This document shows positions 27,766-36,821 of a stretch of DNA of 64,000 bases, in pieces. Location of the stretch: NCBI RefSeq assembly GCF_003149145.1, contig NZ_QGDQ01000009.1:92225-156224 (forward strand), written 5' to 3'. The notes below the pieces were generated by a model. That model did not search any database, was not told where the DNA came from, and was given only the letters and a program-made list of their open reading frames with translations. Made by a program: the position numbers and the translations under genes. Source of the DNA: Quadrisphaera granulorum. Lineage in GTDB: Bacteria; Actinomycetota; Actinomycetes; Actinomycetales; Quadrisphaeraceae. Numbering within the stretch: the stretch's first letter is position 1; each line of letters starts with the position of its first letter.

Positions 27766-28323
27766 TCAGCGGGGTTGTAGCGCCGCCACCATGACCACCT
27801 GCGGGTCGGCGGCCTGCGCCATCCACCGCGCCCCGCTGTCGGCGAATCCCGCTCGGGCGTAGGCGGTGCGCGCTGCGGCGTTCGACTCGTGCACGCACAG
27901 CACGAGCAGATCCGCCTCCGGCTCCAGCGCGTGCGCCAGCGCCCGGGCCTGCCGCGCGGCCGCCGTCCCGTAGCCGCGGCCCTGGTGGGGGCGGCCGATG
28001 TAGAAGGCGCGCAGCAGCAGTCCGCGCGCCGGGTCGTCGAGGAGGTGCTCGAGGTGCCCGCGCCGGTCGAGCGTGCCGAAGCCGACCACGCGCTCACCGC
28101 TACCGGGACCGGGCAGCTGTGCCATCACCGCGAACGGCACGCGCAGCGCATCGGCGCTCGCGGGCGGGTACGTCATCGACGCGGGCAGGCAGTACCTGTC
28201 CTGCCCTGGGCCGGGCTTGAGCGCCAGCACGGAGGCGAGCAGGCGCGGGTCGCTGGCCTCGGACAGCGGCTCCAGCCGGACCGCCGGCAGCGGCCGGGGT
28301 GCCTTGGCAGCTCCTCCTCCCAC
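27766..28323 (-). CDS. GNAT-family N-acetyltransferase
   Basis: The 185-residue protein shows the acetyl-CoA motif YIGRPHQGRGYGTAAARQA and NAAARTAYARAGFADSG. Upstream in the protein, GQDRYCLPASMTYPPA is typical of this small actinobacterial group. GTG 28323 and GTG 28374 are both possible starts. I prefer 28323 because 28374 lies right beside the palindromes in the divergent promoter region and would add an unconserved Trp/Gly-rich leader. The substrate is unknown. It shares its upstream region with hemW. Confidence 0.8.
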   Translation of the reverse strand: MGGGAAKAPRPLPAVRLEPLSEASDPRLLASVLALKPGPGQDRYCLPASMTYPPASADALRVPFAVMAQLPGPGSGERVVGFGTLDRRGHLEHLLDDPARGLLLRAFYIGRPHQGRGYGTAAARQARALAHALEPEADLLVLCVHESNAAARTAYARAGFADSGARWMAQAADPQVVMVAALQPR

Positions 28324-28374
28324 GCCCCCATCCCAGCACCAGCGCTGCAGCAGCCCGCGCACCACCCGCCCCAC

Positions 28375-28449
28375 CCTTCCCGCACTTGCCGCGGAAAGTG
28401 CGCCACCGACCCCCTCGATTCCGCACTTGCCGCGGAAAGTGCGGGAAGG
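28375..28449. promoter_or_regulatory. Two copies of a 22-bp palindrome between GNAT and hemW
   Basis: The sequence CGCACTT-GCCGCGGA-AAGTGCG occurs at 28381-28402 and again, identical, at 28422-28443, separated by 19 bp. Each copy is a near-perfect palindrome. The flanks extend the symmetry: CCTTCCCGCACTT (28375-28387) mirrors AAGTGCGGGAAGG (28437-28449). It sits in the divergent promoter region, so it looks like a paired operator; a mobile palindromic repeat is the alternative. Confidence 0.6.
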
Positions 28450-28501
28450 AGGGGAAGCGAGCGGAAGGGGCGGGGCGGCGCGGGTGCGACGATGGACGGC
28501 G

Positions 28502-29824
28502 ATGAGCCCCGCCCTGCCCGACGGCGATCCCGCCCCCGCCGACGGGCTCCTCCCGCCGACAGCGGCGACCGGCGCCGGCGCCCGTGACCTCGGCGTCTAC
28601 CTGCACGTCCCGTTCTGCCGGGTCCGCTGCGGCTACTGCGACTTCAACACCTACACCGCCGCCGAGCTCGGCCCGCCCGAGCTGCCCGGCGCCTCCCAGG
28701 CCGGGTACGCCGGAGCGCTCGTCGAGGAGGTCGCGCTCGCGGCCCGCGTGCTGCGCGCCTCGGGGCTGCCCGACCGCGAGGTCTCCACCGTCTTCGTCGG
28801 CGGAGGCACCCCGACGCTGCTGCCCGCCGCCGACCTCGCCCGCGCCCTCGATGCCGTGCGCGAGCACCTCGGCCTGGCCGCCGGTGCCGAGGTCACCACC
28901 GAGGCCAACCCCGACTCGGTGACCCCCGCTTCCCTCGCGCAGCTCGCGGAGGCCGGCTACACGCGCGTCAGCTTCGGCATGCAGTCGGCGGTGCCCCACG
29001 TGCTCGCCGTCCTCGAGCGCACCCATGACCCGGCCCGCGTGCCGCAGGCCGTCCGCTGGGCGCGCGAGGCGGGCTTGGCCGTCAGCCTCGACCTCATCTA
29101 CGGCGCGCCGGGGGAGTCCCTCGCGGACTGGCGCACCAGCCTCGACGCCGCGCTCGCCTGCGAGCCCGACCACCTCTCCGCCTACGCCCTCGTGGTGGAG
29201 GAGGGGACGGCGATGGCCGCGCGCGTGCGTCGCGGCGAGCTGCCAGCGCCCGACCCCGACGACGAGGCCGCCCAGTACGAGCTCGCCGACGCCGTCCTGC
29301 GTGACGCCGGCTACAGCTGGTACGAGGTGAGCAACTGGGCGCGCACACCCGCCGACGCCTGCCGCCACAACGTCGCCTACTGGCGCGGCCACGACTGGTG
29401 GGGCGCCGGCCCCGGCGCGCACAGCCACGTCGGCGGCGTTCGCTGGTGGAATGCCAAGCATCCCGCCGCGTGGGCCCGCCGCCTGGCCGCCGGTACCAGC
29501 CCGGCGGTGGGTCGGGAGGTTCTCGACGACGACGCGCGCGCGGTCGAGGCCGTGCTGCTCGGCGTCCGCCTGGCCGAGGGACTGCCGGCCTCGCTGGTCC
29601 CGGCGGCCGGCCTGGCGCAGGTGCCCCGCCTGGTCGCCGACGGCCTGCTCGAGCCCCCCGCCGCAGGGGTGCCCGGACGCAGCGACGCCCCCGACGGCGA
29701 CCAGCCGCGACTGCGGCTGACGCTGCGGGGGCGCCTGCTGGCCGACGCCGTCGTCCGGGCCCTCCTTGGCTGGGAGGGTCAGGACGACGACGTCACCGGC
29801 GTCACTTCACGAGCCGCCAGTTGA
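28502..29824 (+). CDS. hemW: Radical SAM heme chaperone HemW
   Basis: The 440-residue protein has the radical-SAM cluster motif Cys39, Cys43, Cys46 in VPFCRVRCGYCDF, the SAM-binding GGGTPTLL segment, EANPDSV, and TRVSFGMQSAVPHVLAVLERTH, all typical of HemW (formerly HemN-like). HemW binds heme and delivers it to heme proteins. The ATG at 28502 leaves a short leader before the conserved GVYLHVPFC. The C-terminus ends GQDDDVTGVTSRAAS, encoded by a TCAGGACGACGACG copy (29779-29792). The last 23 bp overlap the convergent Tic20-like gene. Confidence 0.95.
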   Translation: MSPALPDGDPAPADGLLPPTAATGAGARDLGVYLHVPFCRVRCGYCDFNTYTAAELGPPELPGASQAGYAGALVEEVALAARVLRASGLPDREVSTVFVGGGTPTLLPAADLARALDAVREHLGLAAGAEVTTEANPDSVTPASLAQLAEAGYTRVSFGMQSAVPHVLAVLERTHDPARVPQAVRWAREAGLAVSLDLIYGAPGESLADWRTSLDAALACEPDHLSAYALVVEEGTAMAARVRRGELPAPDPDDEAAQYELADAVLRDAGYSWYEVSNWARTPADACRHNVAYWRGHDWWGAGPGAHSHVGGVRWWNAKHPAAWARRLAAGTSPAVGREVLDDDARAVEAVLLGVRLAEGLPASLVPAAGLAQVPRLVADGLLEPPAAGVPGRSDAPDGDQPRLRLTLRGRLLADAVVRALLGWEGQDDDVTGVTSRAAS

Positions 29825-30551
29825 CCGGGTACCGGTAGTCGATGCCCTGGTTGGCCTTCACCGCCGCGATGATCACGAAGACCAGGGCCACGATCACGAA
29901 GGGCAGGTACAGCAGCCCGCCGATGCCGAACGTGATGATGGTGACGACGCCGAGCGCCAGCGCGACGATGTTCACGAGGATCTGGAAGTTCAGCGCCTCG
30001 GCCGACTGGCTGCGGATGAACTGGCCGCGGTCGCGCAGCACCAGGTAGATGACCAGCGGCCCCACGAACGTCAGCCCGATGAGGGAGCTGACGATCGACG
30101 AGACGTGCGCCAGGCAGGCCCACAGGCGCTGGTCCTGTGGGCTCATCTCGACGGCGTGACCCTGCTGATACGGCTGCTGGTACCCCGGTTGCCCGTACCC
30201 CTGCCCGTATCCCTGCTGGTACCCGGGCTGCGGGTAGCCCTGCTGTGGGCCGGGGGCCGAGTACCCCTGCTGGCCGGGGTGGGCGTACTGCTGCTGGGGC
30301 GGCGGCTGCTGGCCGTAACCGGGCGGTGGCTGCTGGGCGTACTGCCCTTGCTGCTGGCCGTACGACGGGGCCTGCTGGCCGTAGGAGGGGGCTGACGCAC
30401 TGGAGGGCGGGGACGTCGGTGGCGTCGACGAGGCGCTCGGCTCGGTCGGCTGCTCGCCGTAGCCGGGGCCGTACTGGCCGTAGGCGGGCGGCGGCATCTC
30501 CCCGGGCTGCGCGTCGGGCTGGTCGGCCGGTCGGCCGGGCTGCTCGGACAC
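29802..30551 (-). CDS. Tic20-like DUF4870 membrane protein with Q/Y/G/P-rich N-terminus
   Basis: The 249-residue protein starts at GTG 30551 behind GGAGGAG. The first 135 residues are low complexity with repeated YGQQ, GYGQ and QQGY units. The C-terminal third is a DUF4870 domain with three membrane helices (LAHVSSIVSSLIGLTFVGPL onward), the marker RSQSAEALNFQI, and the ending IDYRYPVNWRLVK. The family is abundant in actinobacteria, and no activity is known. The disordered head resembles phase-separating prion-like sequences by composition only. The 3' end overlaps hemW by 23 bp. Confidence 0.85.
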   Translation of the reverse strand: MSEQPGRPADQPDAQPGEMPPPAYGQYGPGYGEQPTEPSASSTPPTSPPSSASAPSYGQQAPSYGQQQGQYAQQPPPGYGQQPPPQQQYAHPGQQGYSAPGPQQGYPQPGYQQGYGQGYGQPGYQQPYQQGHAVEMSPQDQRLWACLAHVSSIVSSLIGLTFVGPLVIYLVLRDRGQFIRSQSAEALNFQILVNIVALALGVVTIITFGIGGLLYLPFVIVALVFVIIAAVKANQGIDYRYPVNWRLVK

Positions 30552-30672
30552 TTCTCCTCCTCGGGGCCCGTGGTGGGACCGCGGACCCGCCCCCCAGCGT
30601 CGCGGAAACCCGCGCGCGGCACCAGCGCCCCACGCCCGGACGGCGGCGTCGTCGTCGTCCTGAGGGAGCGGC

Positions 30673-31644
30673 TCAGCGGTCGAGCTGGTCTCCGGTGACG
30701 AAGTCGATGAGTTCCTCCACCCGTCCCGACAGGGTGGGCTCGAGGTCACCGATGGTCCGCACGCTCGCCAGCACCCGTTGCCAACCGCGGGCGAGGTCGG
30801 CGGGGGTCTCGCGTGGCCAGCCGAGAGCTTCCAGCACGCCCTCCTTCCACGGGCGTCCGCGGGGCACCACCGGCCAGGCGTCCAGGCCGAGACGCGCCGG
30901 GCGCACCGCCTGCCACACGTCGACGTAGGGGTGCCCGACGACGAGCACGTGGTCGGCGGCGCCCGGAACCCCGCGCAGCGCGTCGGCCACCAGGCGCGTC
31001 TCCTTGGAACCGGTGACGAGGTGGTCGACCAGCACGCCGACGCGTCGCCCCGGCCCGGGGCGGAACTCGGCGACGGCGGCGGCCAGGTGGTCGACGCCCT
31101 GCAGCCCCTCGACGACGACCCCCTCGACGCGCAGGTCGTCGCCCCAGACCTTCTCGACGAGCTCGGCGTCGTGCTTGCCCTCCACCCAGATCCGCGAGCC
31201 GCGGGCCACGCGGGCGCGGGCACCCTCGACGGAGAACGACCCACTGGCGGTGCGGCCCGGCCGCAGCGGCGCCGCCCCCGAGGCCGTGCGGGCCGTCGGG
31301 GGTGGGCCCACCGGTGGCACGAGCTTCACCGGCTGGCCCTCCTCGAGGAACCCGGCGCCGAGCGGGAAGGATCGGGTGCGGCCCTTCCAGTCCTCCAGGA
31401 CGACGACGTGCACGCCCCCGGCCTTCTCCACCCGGACGACCGCGCCGCTCCACCCGGTCTCGACGTCCTCGACCACGAGGCCGGGGGTGGCAGGCACCTC
31501 GCGGCTGGCGGCACGGGCGCGACGGCGGCCGGTGGTGGGATCGGTGACGGTGTCACCGCGGCGCAGCGGGCCACGGGCTCCCCACCCGCCGTAGCGGTCT
31601 GCGGAGCTGCTCGGCTGCCTCGGGGGTGTCGGGGGAGTCGGCAC
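30673..31644 (-). CDS. DUF3097 family protein
   Basis: The 323-residue protein of the actinobacteria-specific DUF3097 family has early ADRYGGWGARG, an N-terminal beta-rich segment (VVEDVETGWSGAVVRVEKAGGVHVV), then a Toprim-like core with RIWVEGKHDAELVEKVWGDDLR and VGVLVDHLVTGSKETRLV. The Toprim-like Glu and Asp-rich motifs suggest nucleic-acid binding, which is inference. GTG 31644 was chosen over ATG 31686 because the latter overlaps the CIRCE operator of hrcA. The position between hemW and hrcA is the usual one. Confidence 0.85.
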   Translation of the reverse strand: MPTPPTPPRQPSSSADRYGGWGARGPLRRGDTVTDPTTGRRRARAASREVPATPGLVVEDVETGWSGAVVRVEKAGGVHVVVLEDWKGRTRSFPLGAGFLEEGQPVKLVPPVGPPPTARTASGAAPLRPGRTASGSFSVEGARARVARGSRIWVEGKHDAELVEKVWGDDLRVEGVVVEGLQGVDHLAAAVAEFRPGPGRRVGVLVDHLVTGSKETRLVADALRGVPGAADHVLVVGHPYVDVWQAVRPARLGLDAWPVVPRGRPWKEGVLEALGWPRETPADLARGWQRVLASVRTIGDLEPTLSGRVEELIDFVTGDQLDR

Positions 31645-31680
31645 CCGTTCGACGCTACCTGCGGTGGCACGCCGACGGCG

Positions 31681-31729
31681 TAGCATTGGCACTCCAGACT
31701 CTTGAGTGCCAGGCGCCGTCGAGTGCCAG
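31681..31729 (+). promoter_or_regulatory. hrcA promoter with CIRCE operator and extra half-site
   Basis: TTGGCACTC (31686-31694), a 9-bp spacer, then GAGTGCCAG (31704-31712) match the CIRCE consensus TTAGCACTC-N9-GAGTGCTAA with G/C substitutions. A -10-like TAGCAT (31681-31686) abuts it. A further GAGTGCCAG half-site lies at 31721-31729. HrcA is expected to bind here and repress its own operon. Confidence 0.85.
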
Positions 31730-31806
31730 CCGCCGGTCGGCGCTCGCGCAGAGTCTCGAGCAGTTCCACGAGCAAGTGCTGCACCCGACGAGCAGGGAGG
31801 ACGCAC

Positions 31807-32853
31807 GTGACCGAGCCCCGGCGTCTCGCCGTCCTGCGGGCCATCGTCGAGGACTACGTCGCCACGCAGGAGCCCGTCGGCTCCAAGGCCCTGGTAGAGC
31901 GCCACGCGCTCGGGGTCTCGCCGGCCACGATCCGCAACGACATGGCTGCGCTCGAGGAGGAGGGGCTCATCGCCCAGCCCCACACGAGCGCCGGCCGGAT
32001 CCCCACCGACAAGGGCTATCGCGCCTTCGTCGACGGGTTGCCCGCGGTGCGGCCGCTGTCGCCGGCGGAGCGGCGTGCCATCGACAGGCTTCTGGGCAAC
32101 GGCGAGCCGGTCGACCTCGACGAGGTGCTCGAGCGCACCGTGCGGGCGCTGGCGCAGCTGACCCACCAGGTAGCCGTCATCCAGTACCCGTCCCTGGCGC
32201 GTGCCCGGGTGCGGCACGTCGAGCTGGTGCAGCTGGCCCCACGGCGCCTGGTGCTCGTGCTCATCACCGACAGCGGTCGCGTCGAGCAGCGGTCGGTGGA
32301 GATACCCCCGGACGCTCCCGAGGTCGTGGCCGACCTGGTCACCGAGCTGCGCGGGCGGCTGAACGCGGCCACGGCCAGCCGCCGCTCGGACGAGGCGGTC
32401 GCCGCGCTGGACGGCGTGGTGGCCACCTGGTCGGCGGCCCGCCCGGAAGACTCCGCCGCTGCGTCCGTGGTGGCGGCCGCGCTGCGCTCGGCTCTGGACG
32501 CCACCCGTGAGGAGCGGATGGTGCTGGCCGGCACCGCCAACCTCGTGCGCGGCGCCGGGGGCTTCTCCGCCTCCGTCGCGCCGGTGCTGGAGGCCATCGA
32601 GGAGCAGGTGGTGGTGCTGCGCCTGCTCGCGGAGATGGCTGACGACCCGGCTAGCGGCGTCTCGGTGCGCATCGGCCGCGAGATCGTGCACAGCGGCCTG
32701 TCCGACGCCGCGGTCGTGGCGTCCGGGTACGGCTCGGGGGGCGAGGTCGTGGCGCGGCTGGGCATCCTGGGGCCGACGCGCATGGACTACCCCACCTCTA
32801 TCGCGGCGGTCCGCGCCGTCGCCCGCTACCTCAGCAAGGTCCTCGCGCCGTGA
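31807..32853 (+). CDS. hrcA: Heat-inducible transcription repressor HrcA
   Basis: The 348-residue protein has an N-terminal winged helix containing [36 protein letters not shown] and the [18 protein letters not shown] segment, followed by a GAF-like domain with VRIGREI and [22 protein letters not shown] at the end. HrcA represses heat-shock genes by binding CIRCE. GTG 31807 is preceded by GGGAGG at 8 bp. The CIRCE 78 bp upstream shows autoregulation. It is followed by dnaJ after 89 bp. Confidence 0.97.
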   Translation: MTEPRRLAVLRAIVEDYVATQEPVGSKALVERHALGVSPATIRNDMAALEEEGLIAQPHTSAGRIPTDKGYRAFVDGLPAVRPLSPAERRAIDRLLGNGEPVDLDEVLERTVRALAQLTHQVAVIQYPSLARARVRHVELVQLAPRRLVLVLITDSGRVEQRSVEIPPDAPEVVADLVTELRGRLNAATASRRSDEAVAALDGVVATWSAARPEDSAAASVVAAALRSALDATREERMVLAGTANLVRGAGGFSASVAPVLEAIEEQVVVLRLLAEMADDPASGVSVRIGREIVHSGLSDAAVVASGYGSGGEVVARLGILGPTRMDYPTSIAAVRAVARYLSKVLAP

Positions 32854-32942
32854 CCGGCCCCCATGCCGCGGCTGCACCCTCGCCTCGCCCGCCCCGTCGG
32901 ACCCCTCGACTCCTCTCCCGACCGTTCAGGAGCAGCTGACCC

Positions 32943-34073
32943 GTGCCCACCGACCACTACGCCGCCCTCGGGGTGCCGCGCGACGCGAGCACCGAGGACG
33001 TCAAGAAGGCCTACCGCAAGCTGGCCCGCCAGCTGCACCCCGACGTCAACCCCGACGCGGGTGAGCGTTTCAAGGAGGTCTCGGCCGCCTACGAGGTGCT
33101 GAGCAACCCCGACAAGCGCCGCATGTACGACGCCACCGGCAGCTCCGGGGGGCCGGGCGGTTTCGGCGGCGGGTTCGGCGCCGGTGGTCAGGCCTTCGAC
33201 CTCGGCGACCTCTTCGGCTCGTTCTTCGGCGGCGGTGCCGCCCGCGGCCCCGTGCCGCGGGCACAGCCGGGCCAGGACGCGCTCCTCCGGCTCGAGGTCG
33301 ACCTCGCGGAGGCGGTCTTCGGCGCGGAGCGCGAGATCACGGTGGACACCGCCGTCGTCTGCCCCACCTGCAACGGCAACTGCGCGCAGCCGGGCACGCA
33401 GGTCCGCACCTGCGACGTCTGCCACGGCCAGGGGCAGGTGCAGCGCGCCGCGCGCTCGCTGCTCGGGCAGGTGCTCACCACGTCTCCGTGCCCCGCCTGC
33501 GGCGGCTACGGCACCACCATCCCCGACCCGTGCAACGAGTGCGCCGGAGACGGCCGCGTCCGGCGCCGCCGCACGCTGACCATCCGCGTGCCCGCCGGTG
33601 TCGACACCGGCACCCGGATCCAGCTCTCCGGCCAGGGCGAGGTCGGCCCCGGCGGCGGGCCCGCGGGTGACCTCTACGTCGAGGTCGTCCAGCGCCAGCA
33701 CGACCTGTTCACTCGCCGCGGCGAGGACCTCCACGCCACGCTGGCCGTGCCCATGACCGCCGCCGCGCTCGGCACCGTCGTGGAGATGGAGACCCTCGAC
33801 GGGCCGCGCGAGGTCGAGGTGCGTCCCGGCACCCAGCCCGCCGAGGTCGTGACCCTGCGCGGGCTCGGCGCCTCCCGTCTGCGCTCGGGCGGCCGGGGCG
33901 ACCTGCACGTCCACATCGACGTCCAGGTGCCCAAGGCCCTCGACGACGAGCAGGCCGAGCTGCTGCGCCAGCTCGCCCGGCTGCGCGGGGAGGAACGCCC
34001 CGAGGGCCGCTTCTCCCCGGCCTCCGGCGGGGTGTTCTCCCGCCTCAAGCGGGGCTTCGCCGGCGGTCGCTGA
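32943..34073 (+). CDS. dnaJ: Chaperone DnaJ (DnaJ2)
   Basis: The 376-residue type I J-protein has a J domain (1-65) with HPD in [10 protein letters not shown], a Gly/Phe-rich linker, a zinc domain with [20 protein letters not shown] and CNECAGDG, and the C-terminal substrate-binding domains. The first zinc repeat reads CPTCNGNC instead of the usual CxxCxGxG. It stimulates DnaK ATPase activity and binds unfolded clients. It lies downstream of hrcA and is probably under the same CIRCE control. The start is GTG. Confidence 0.96.
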   Translation: MPTDHYAALGVPRDASTEDVKKAYRKLARQLHPDVNPDAGERFKEVSAAYEVLSNPDKRRMYDATGSSGGPGGFGGGFGAGGQAFDLGDLFGSFFGGGAARGPVPRAQPGQDALLRLEVDLAEAVFGAEREITVDTAVVCPTCNGNCAQPGTQVRTCDVCHGQGQVQRAARSLLGQVLTTSPCPACGGYGTTIPDPCNECAGDGRVRRRRTLTIRVPAGVDTGTRIQLSGQGEVGPGGGPAGDLYVEVVQRQHDLFTRRGEDLHATLAVPMTAAALGTVVEMETLDGPREVEVRPGTQPAEVVTLRGLGASRLRSGGRGDLHVHIDVQVPKALDDEQAELLRQLARLRGEERPEGRFSPASGGVFSRLKRGFAGGR

Positions 34074-34108
34074 AAGGCGACGACGCAGCCGACGTTTCGC
34101 TCGAGGGG

Positions 34109-34663
34109 TCAGTCGACGTAGAAGGTGACCTTGGCCGGCCCCTCGGGCAGGCCCTCGCCGCCGGACTCGTCGGGCGCCCACACCTCGGCGGTGCACGGCG
34201 TGCAGGTGCCCTTCTGCACGGTCTGCGAGATCGAGAACTCGCCGATGTCGCCGTTGGCGCCGGCCATCGTGTTCCCGTCGGACAGCACCGTCCCGTCGGC
34301 CTGGGTGATCTTCCAGAGCAACGTGCCCTCGAAGGCCGTGCCCTGCCCGACGATGCCCATCGGGCCGGCGGGCAGGCGCTGTCCCTCGACGGGTGCGGTG
34401 ATCACCACGGACTTCGAGAGCCCGGTGCCGGTGGCCGCGGGGCCGGGTGCCGTGGCGGCGGTGCCGCTGGCCGTCGCGGTGCTCGTGGTGGAGGGCGACG
34501 ACGACGAACTCGCGCCGTCCGTGCTGCTGGCGCTGCCGCCCACGGGCTCGGTCTGCGGTGACTGCTGGCCGCAGGCGGTCAGCAGCAGGGCCAGGGCGGC
34601 GGCGGACCCGGCGGCGACGGTGGCTGCGCGCCGCGCGCGCAGGGTCCGGAGGTGGGCGTGCAT
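34109..34663 (-). CDS. Lipoprotein with Gmad2-type Ig-like domain
   Basis: The 184-residue protein has a basic N-terminus, a hydrophobic stretch and a lipobox LTAC with Cys31 as the lipid site. A Ser/Thr/Ala-rich linker (about 40-80) precedes a C-terminal beta domain with VVITAPVEGQRLPAGPMGIVGQGTAFEG and VWAPDESG, which matches Gmad2 (bacterial spore-germination-associated Ig-like) domains. It would be anchored outside the membrane. A role in ligand or wall binding is possible but unproven. It sits where rsmE is usually found downstream of dnaJ. Confidence 0.78.
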   Translation of the reverse strand: MHAHLRTLRARRAATVAAGSAAALALLLTACGQQSPQTEPVGGSASSTDGASSSSSPSTTSTATASGTAATAPGPAATGTGLSKSVVITAPVEGQRLPAGPMGIVGQGTAFEGTLLWKITQADGTVLSDGNTMAGANGDIGEFSISQTVQKGTCTPCTAEVWAPDESGGEGLPEGPAKVTFYVD

Positions 34664-34742
34664 GTCTCGTTCCTACCCTTCCGGGCACCCGGTGGGGGGA
34701 CGAACGCGACCATGCGTCGCGACCCGGCGTCACGGGCGTGGG

Positions 34743-34748
34743 TACCGT
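34743..34748 (+). promoter_or_regulatory. -10 box of a probable leaderless transcript
   Basis: TACCGT is followed after 6 nt by GTG 34755, the start of the HIT gene, with no ribosome site between. Confidence 0.45.
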
Positions 34749-34754
34749 CGGGGC

Positions 34755-35102
34755 GTGTCCCAGGATCCCGACTGCCTCTTCTGCCGGATCGCCGCCGGCG
34801 ACATCCCGGCCACCGTCGTGGCGCGCACCGAGCGCGTGGTCGCCTTCCGCGACGTGGCTCCGCAGGCGCCGCTGCACGTACTCGTGGTCCCGGTCGACCA
34901 CCACCGCGACGTACCCGCCCTGGCCGCAGCGGACCCGGAGCTGCTCGCCGAGGTGACGCGCACCGCGCAGCAGGTGGCGCAGGAGCTCGGCGACGGGCAG
35001 TTCCGCTTCGTCTTCAACACCGGCGCCGGGGTGGGACAGAGCGTCTTCCACGTGCACGGCCACGTGCTCGGCGGGCGTCCGATGGGGTGGCCGCCCGGCT
35101 GA
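34755..35102 (+). CDS. HIT-family protein (histidine triad)
   Basis: The 115-residue protein begins DCLFCRIAAGDIPATVV and contains the histidine triad FHVHGHVLGG near residues 99-108. It resembles the HinT group, which hydrolyses nucleoside phosphoramidates. The two cysteines in CLFC are typical of zinc-binding members. It stands upstream of phoH, as in other actinobacteria. The start is placed 6 nt after a TACCGT box, so a leaderless message is likely. Confidence 0.94.
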   Translation: MSQDPDCLFCRIAAGDIPATVVARTERVVAFRDVAPQAPLHVLVVPVDHHRDVPALAAADPELLAEVTRTAQQVAQELGDGQFRFVFNTGAGVGQSVFHVHGHVLGGRPMGWPPG

Positions 35103-35232
35103 GCAGCGGGCCGTCCGGAGTTCATCAGCGGATCGTTGTCGGCGCGTTGTCGGTCCTGCGGGCTACCCTTGACCTCGATCGGCCCCGGTCAGGGGCCCGG
35201 CCCGTAGGAGCCTGGGGCGTCCAGCCCCTCCC

Positions 35233-36315
35233 ATGCCCGACTCCATCCCGCCCGCCGGCCCCGCGTCCGCTTCGGGCGCGCGCCCCGCGGGCGCCCCGCC
35301 CGCCGTCGTCCACACCATCGTCGTGCCGCCCGAGGTGCCCATGGTGGCCCTGCTCGGCACCCGTGACGAGCTGATCCGCGCCGTCGAGAAGGCCTTCCCC
35401 CGGGCCGATGTCCACGTCCGCGGCAACGAGGTCACCGTGACCGGCGCCCCCGCCGACGTCGCCCTGGTCGAGCGCCTGCTCGACGAGATGACCACTGTCG
35501 TGCGTGCGGGGCAGCTGCTCACGGTCGACGCCGTCGAGCGCTCCCTCGGCATGCTCCGCGCGCAGACCGCCGAGCGCCCGGCCGACGTGCTGACCATGAA
35601 CATCCTGTCCGGGCGCGGTCGCTCCATCCGCCCGAAGACGCTCGGCCAGAAGCGCTACGTCGACGCGATCGACAGCCACACCATCGTCTTCGGTATCGGC
35701 CCCGCAGGCACCGGCAAGACGTACCTGGCCATGGCTAAGGCCGTGCAGGCGCTGCAGGCCAAGCAGGTCAACCGGATCATCCTGACCCGCCCCGCCGTCG
35801 AGGCGGGGGAGCGGCTCGGCTTCCTGCCGGGGTCGCTGACGGACAAGATCGACCCGTACCTGCGGCCGCTGTACGACGCCCTGCACGACATGCTCGACCC
35901 GGACTCGATCCCGCGGCTCATGGCTGCCGGGACGATCGAGGTCGCGCCGCTGGCCTATATGCGTGGCCGGTCGCTCAACGACTCCTTCGTCGTGCTCGAC
36001 GAGGCGCAGAACACCTCGGCCGAGCAGATGAAGATGTTCCTCACCCGCCTCGGGTTCGACTCGAAGATGGTCATCACGGGTGACTCCACCCAGGTCGACC
36101 TCCCCACGGGCACCCAGTCGGGTCTGCGCGTCATCGAGTCGATCCTCGGAGGCATCGAGGACATCCACTTCTCCCGCTTGACCAGCCTCGACGTGGTCCG
36201 CCACCGGCTGGTGGGCGAGATCGTCGACGCCTACGGCCGCTGGGACGAGGCGCACCAGCAGCCCGCGGCGGCACCGCGCGCGCCGCAGGGCCGCCGCAGC
36301 GGAGGCCCCAGGTGA
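35233..36315 (+). CDS. phoH: PhoH-family ATPase
   Basis: The 360-residue protein has an N-terminal KH-like region, then the PhoH ATPase domain: Walker A GPAGTGKT (156-163), [37 protein letters not shown] with Walker B (251-257) and [10 protein letters not shown]. PhoH-like ATPases are linked to RNA metabolism and act beside YbeY, which is encoded next. The ATG at 35233 leaves a 25-residue Pro/Ala-rich leader. phoH, ybeY, CNNM and era follow each other within 10 bp or overlap, so they form an operon. Confidence 0.95.
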   Translation: MPDSIPPAGPASASGARPAGAPPAVVHTIVVPPEVPMVALLGTRDELIRAVEKAFPRADVHVRGNEVTVTGAPADVALVERLLDEMTTVVRAGQLLTVDAVERSLGMLRAQTAERPADVLTMNILSGRGRSIRPKTLGQKRYVDAIDSHTIVFGIGPAGTGKTYLAMAKAVQALQAKQVNRIILTRPAVEAGERLGFLPGSLTDKIDPYLRPLYDALHDMLDPDSIPRLMAAGTIEVAPLAYMRGRSLNDSFVVLDEAQNTSAEQMKMFLTRLGFDSKMVITGDSTQVDLPTGTQSGLRVIESILGGIEDIHFSRLTSLDVVRHRLVGEIVDAYGRWDEAHQQPAAAPRAPQGRRSGGPR

Positions 36316-36322
36316 CCGCGCA

Positions 36323-36814
36323 GTGAGCGTCGAGGTGGTCGACGAGTCGGGCTTCACCGACCCCGCCGGCACCGGCGGCCCGGGTGTCTCGGTCGACGAG
36401 ATCTCCGAGCTCGCGCGCTTCGTGCTGGGTGAGATGCACGTGCACCCCGGCGCCGACCTGTCGGTGATCCTCGTCGACACGACGGCCATGACCGCGCTGC
36501 ACGTGCAGTGGATGGACGAGCCCGGGCCCACCGACGTCCTGAGCTTCCCCATGGACGAGCTGCGCCCCGGCAGCGAAGACGACCCCACGCCCGCCGGGCT
36601 CCTCGGCGACGTGGTCGTGTGCCCGGAGGTCGCCGCGCAGCAGGCGCGCGAGTCCGGGCACTCCACCGCGGAGGAGGTGCTGCTGCTCGTGACGCACGGC
36701 ATCCTCCATCTGCTCGGCTTCGACCACGCCGAGCCCGACGAAGAGCGCGAGATGTTCGCGCTGCAGCGCCGGCTGCTGTTGACGTTCCTGGCGCGTCGGC
36801 GCCAGCCGTCGTGA
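36323..36814 (+). CDS. ybeY: Endoribonuclease YbeY (rRNA maturation)
   Basis: The 163-residue protein has the metal motif H125-x3-H129-x5-H135 in [12 protein letters not shown] and the preceding [11 protein letters not shown]. YbeY is a zinc-dependent RNase involved in 16S rRNA 3'-end processing and ribosome quality control. The start is a GTG 8 bp after the phoH stop. Length and motif order are normal for the family. Confidence 0.96.
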   Translation: MSVEVVDESGFTDPAGTGGPGVSVDEISELARFVLGEMHVHPGADLSVILVDTTAMTALHVQWMDEPGPTDVLSFPMDELRPGSEDDPTPAGLLGDVVVCPEVAAQQARESGHSTAEEVLLLVTHGILHLLGFDHAEPDEEREMFALQRRLLLTFLARRRQPS

Positions 36815-36821
36815 TCCCGCT

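Noticed and set aside
28375..28449. Start of a CRISPR array because of two identical 22-mers
   Set aside because: Only two copies, each an almost perfect palindrome, with one 19-bp spacer and no cas gene nearby.
31645..31686. Upstream ATG start (31686) for the DUF3097 gene
   Set aside because: It would begin inside the CIRCE operator of hrcA; GTG 31644 gives the family-like N-terminus.
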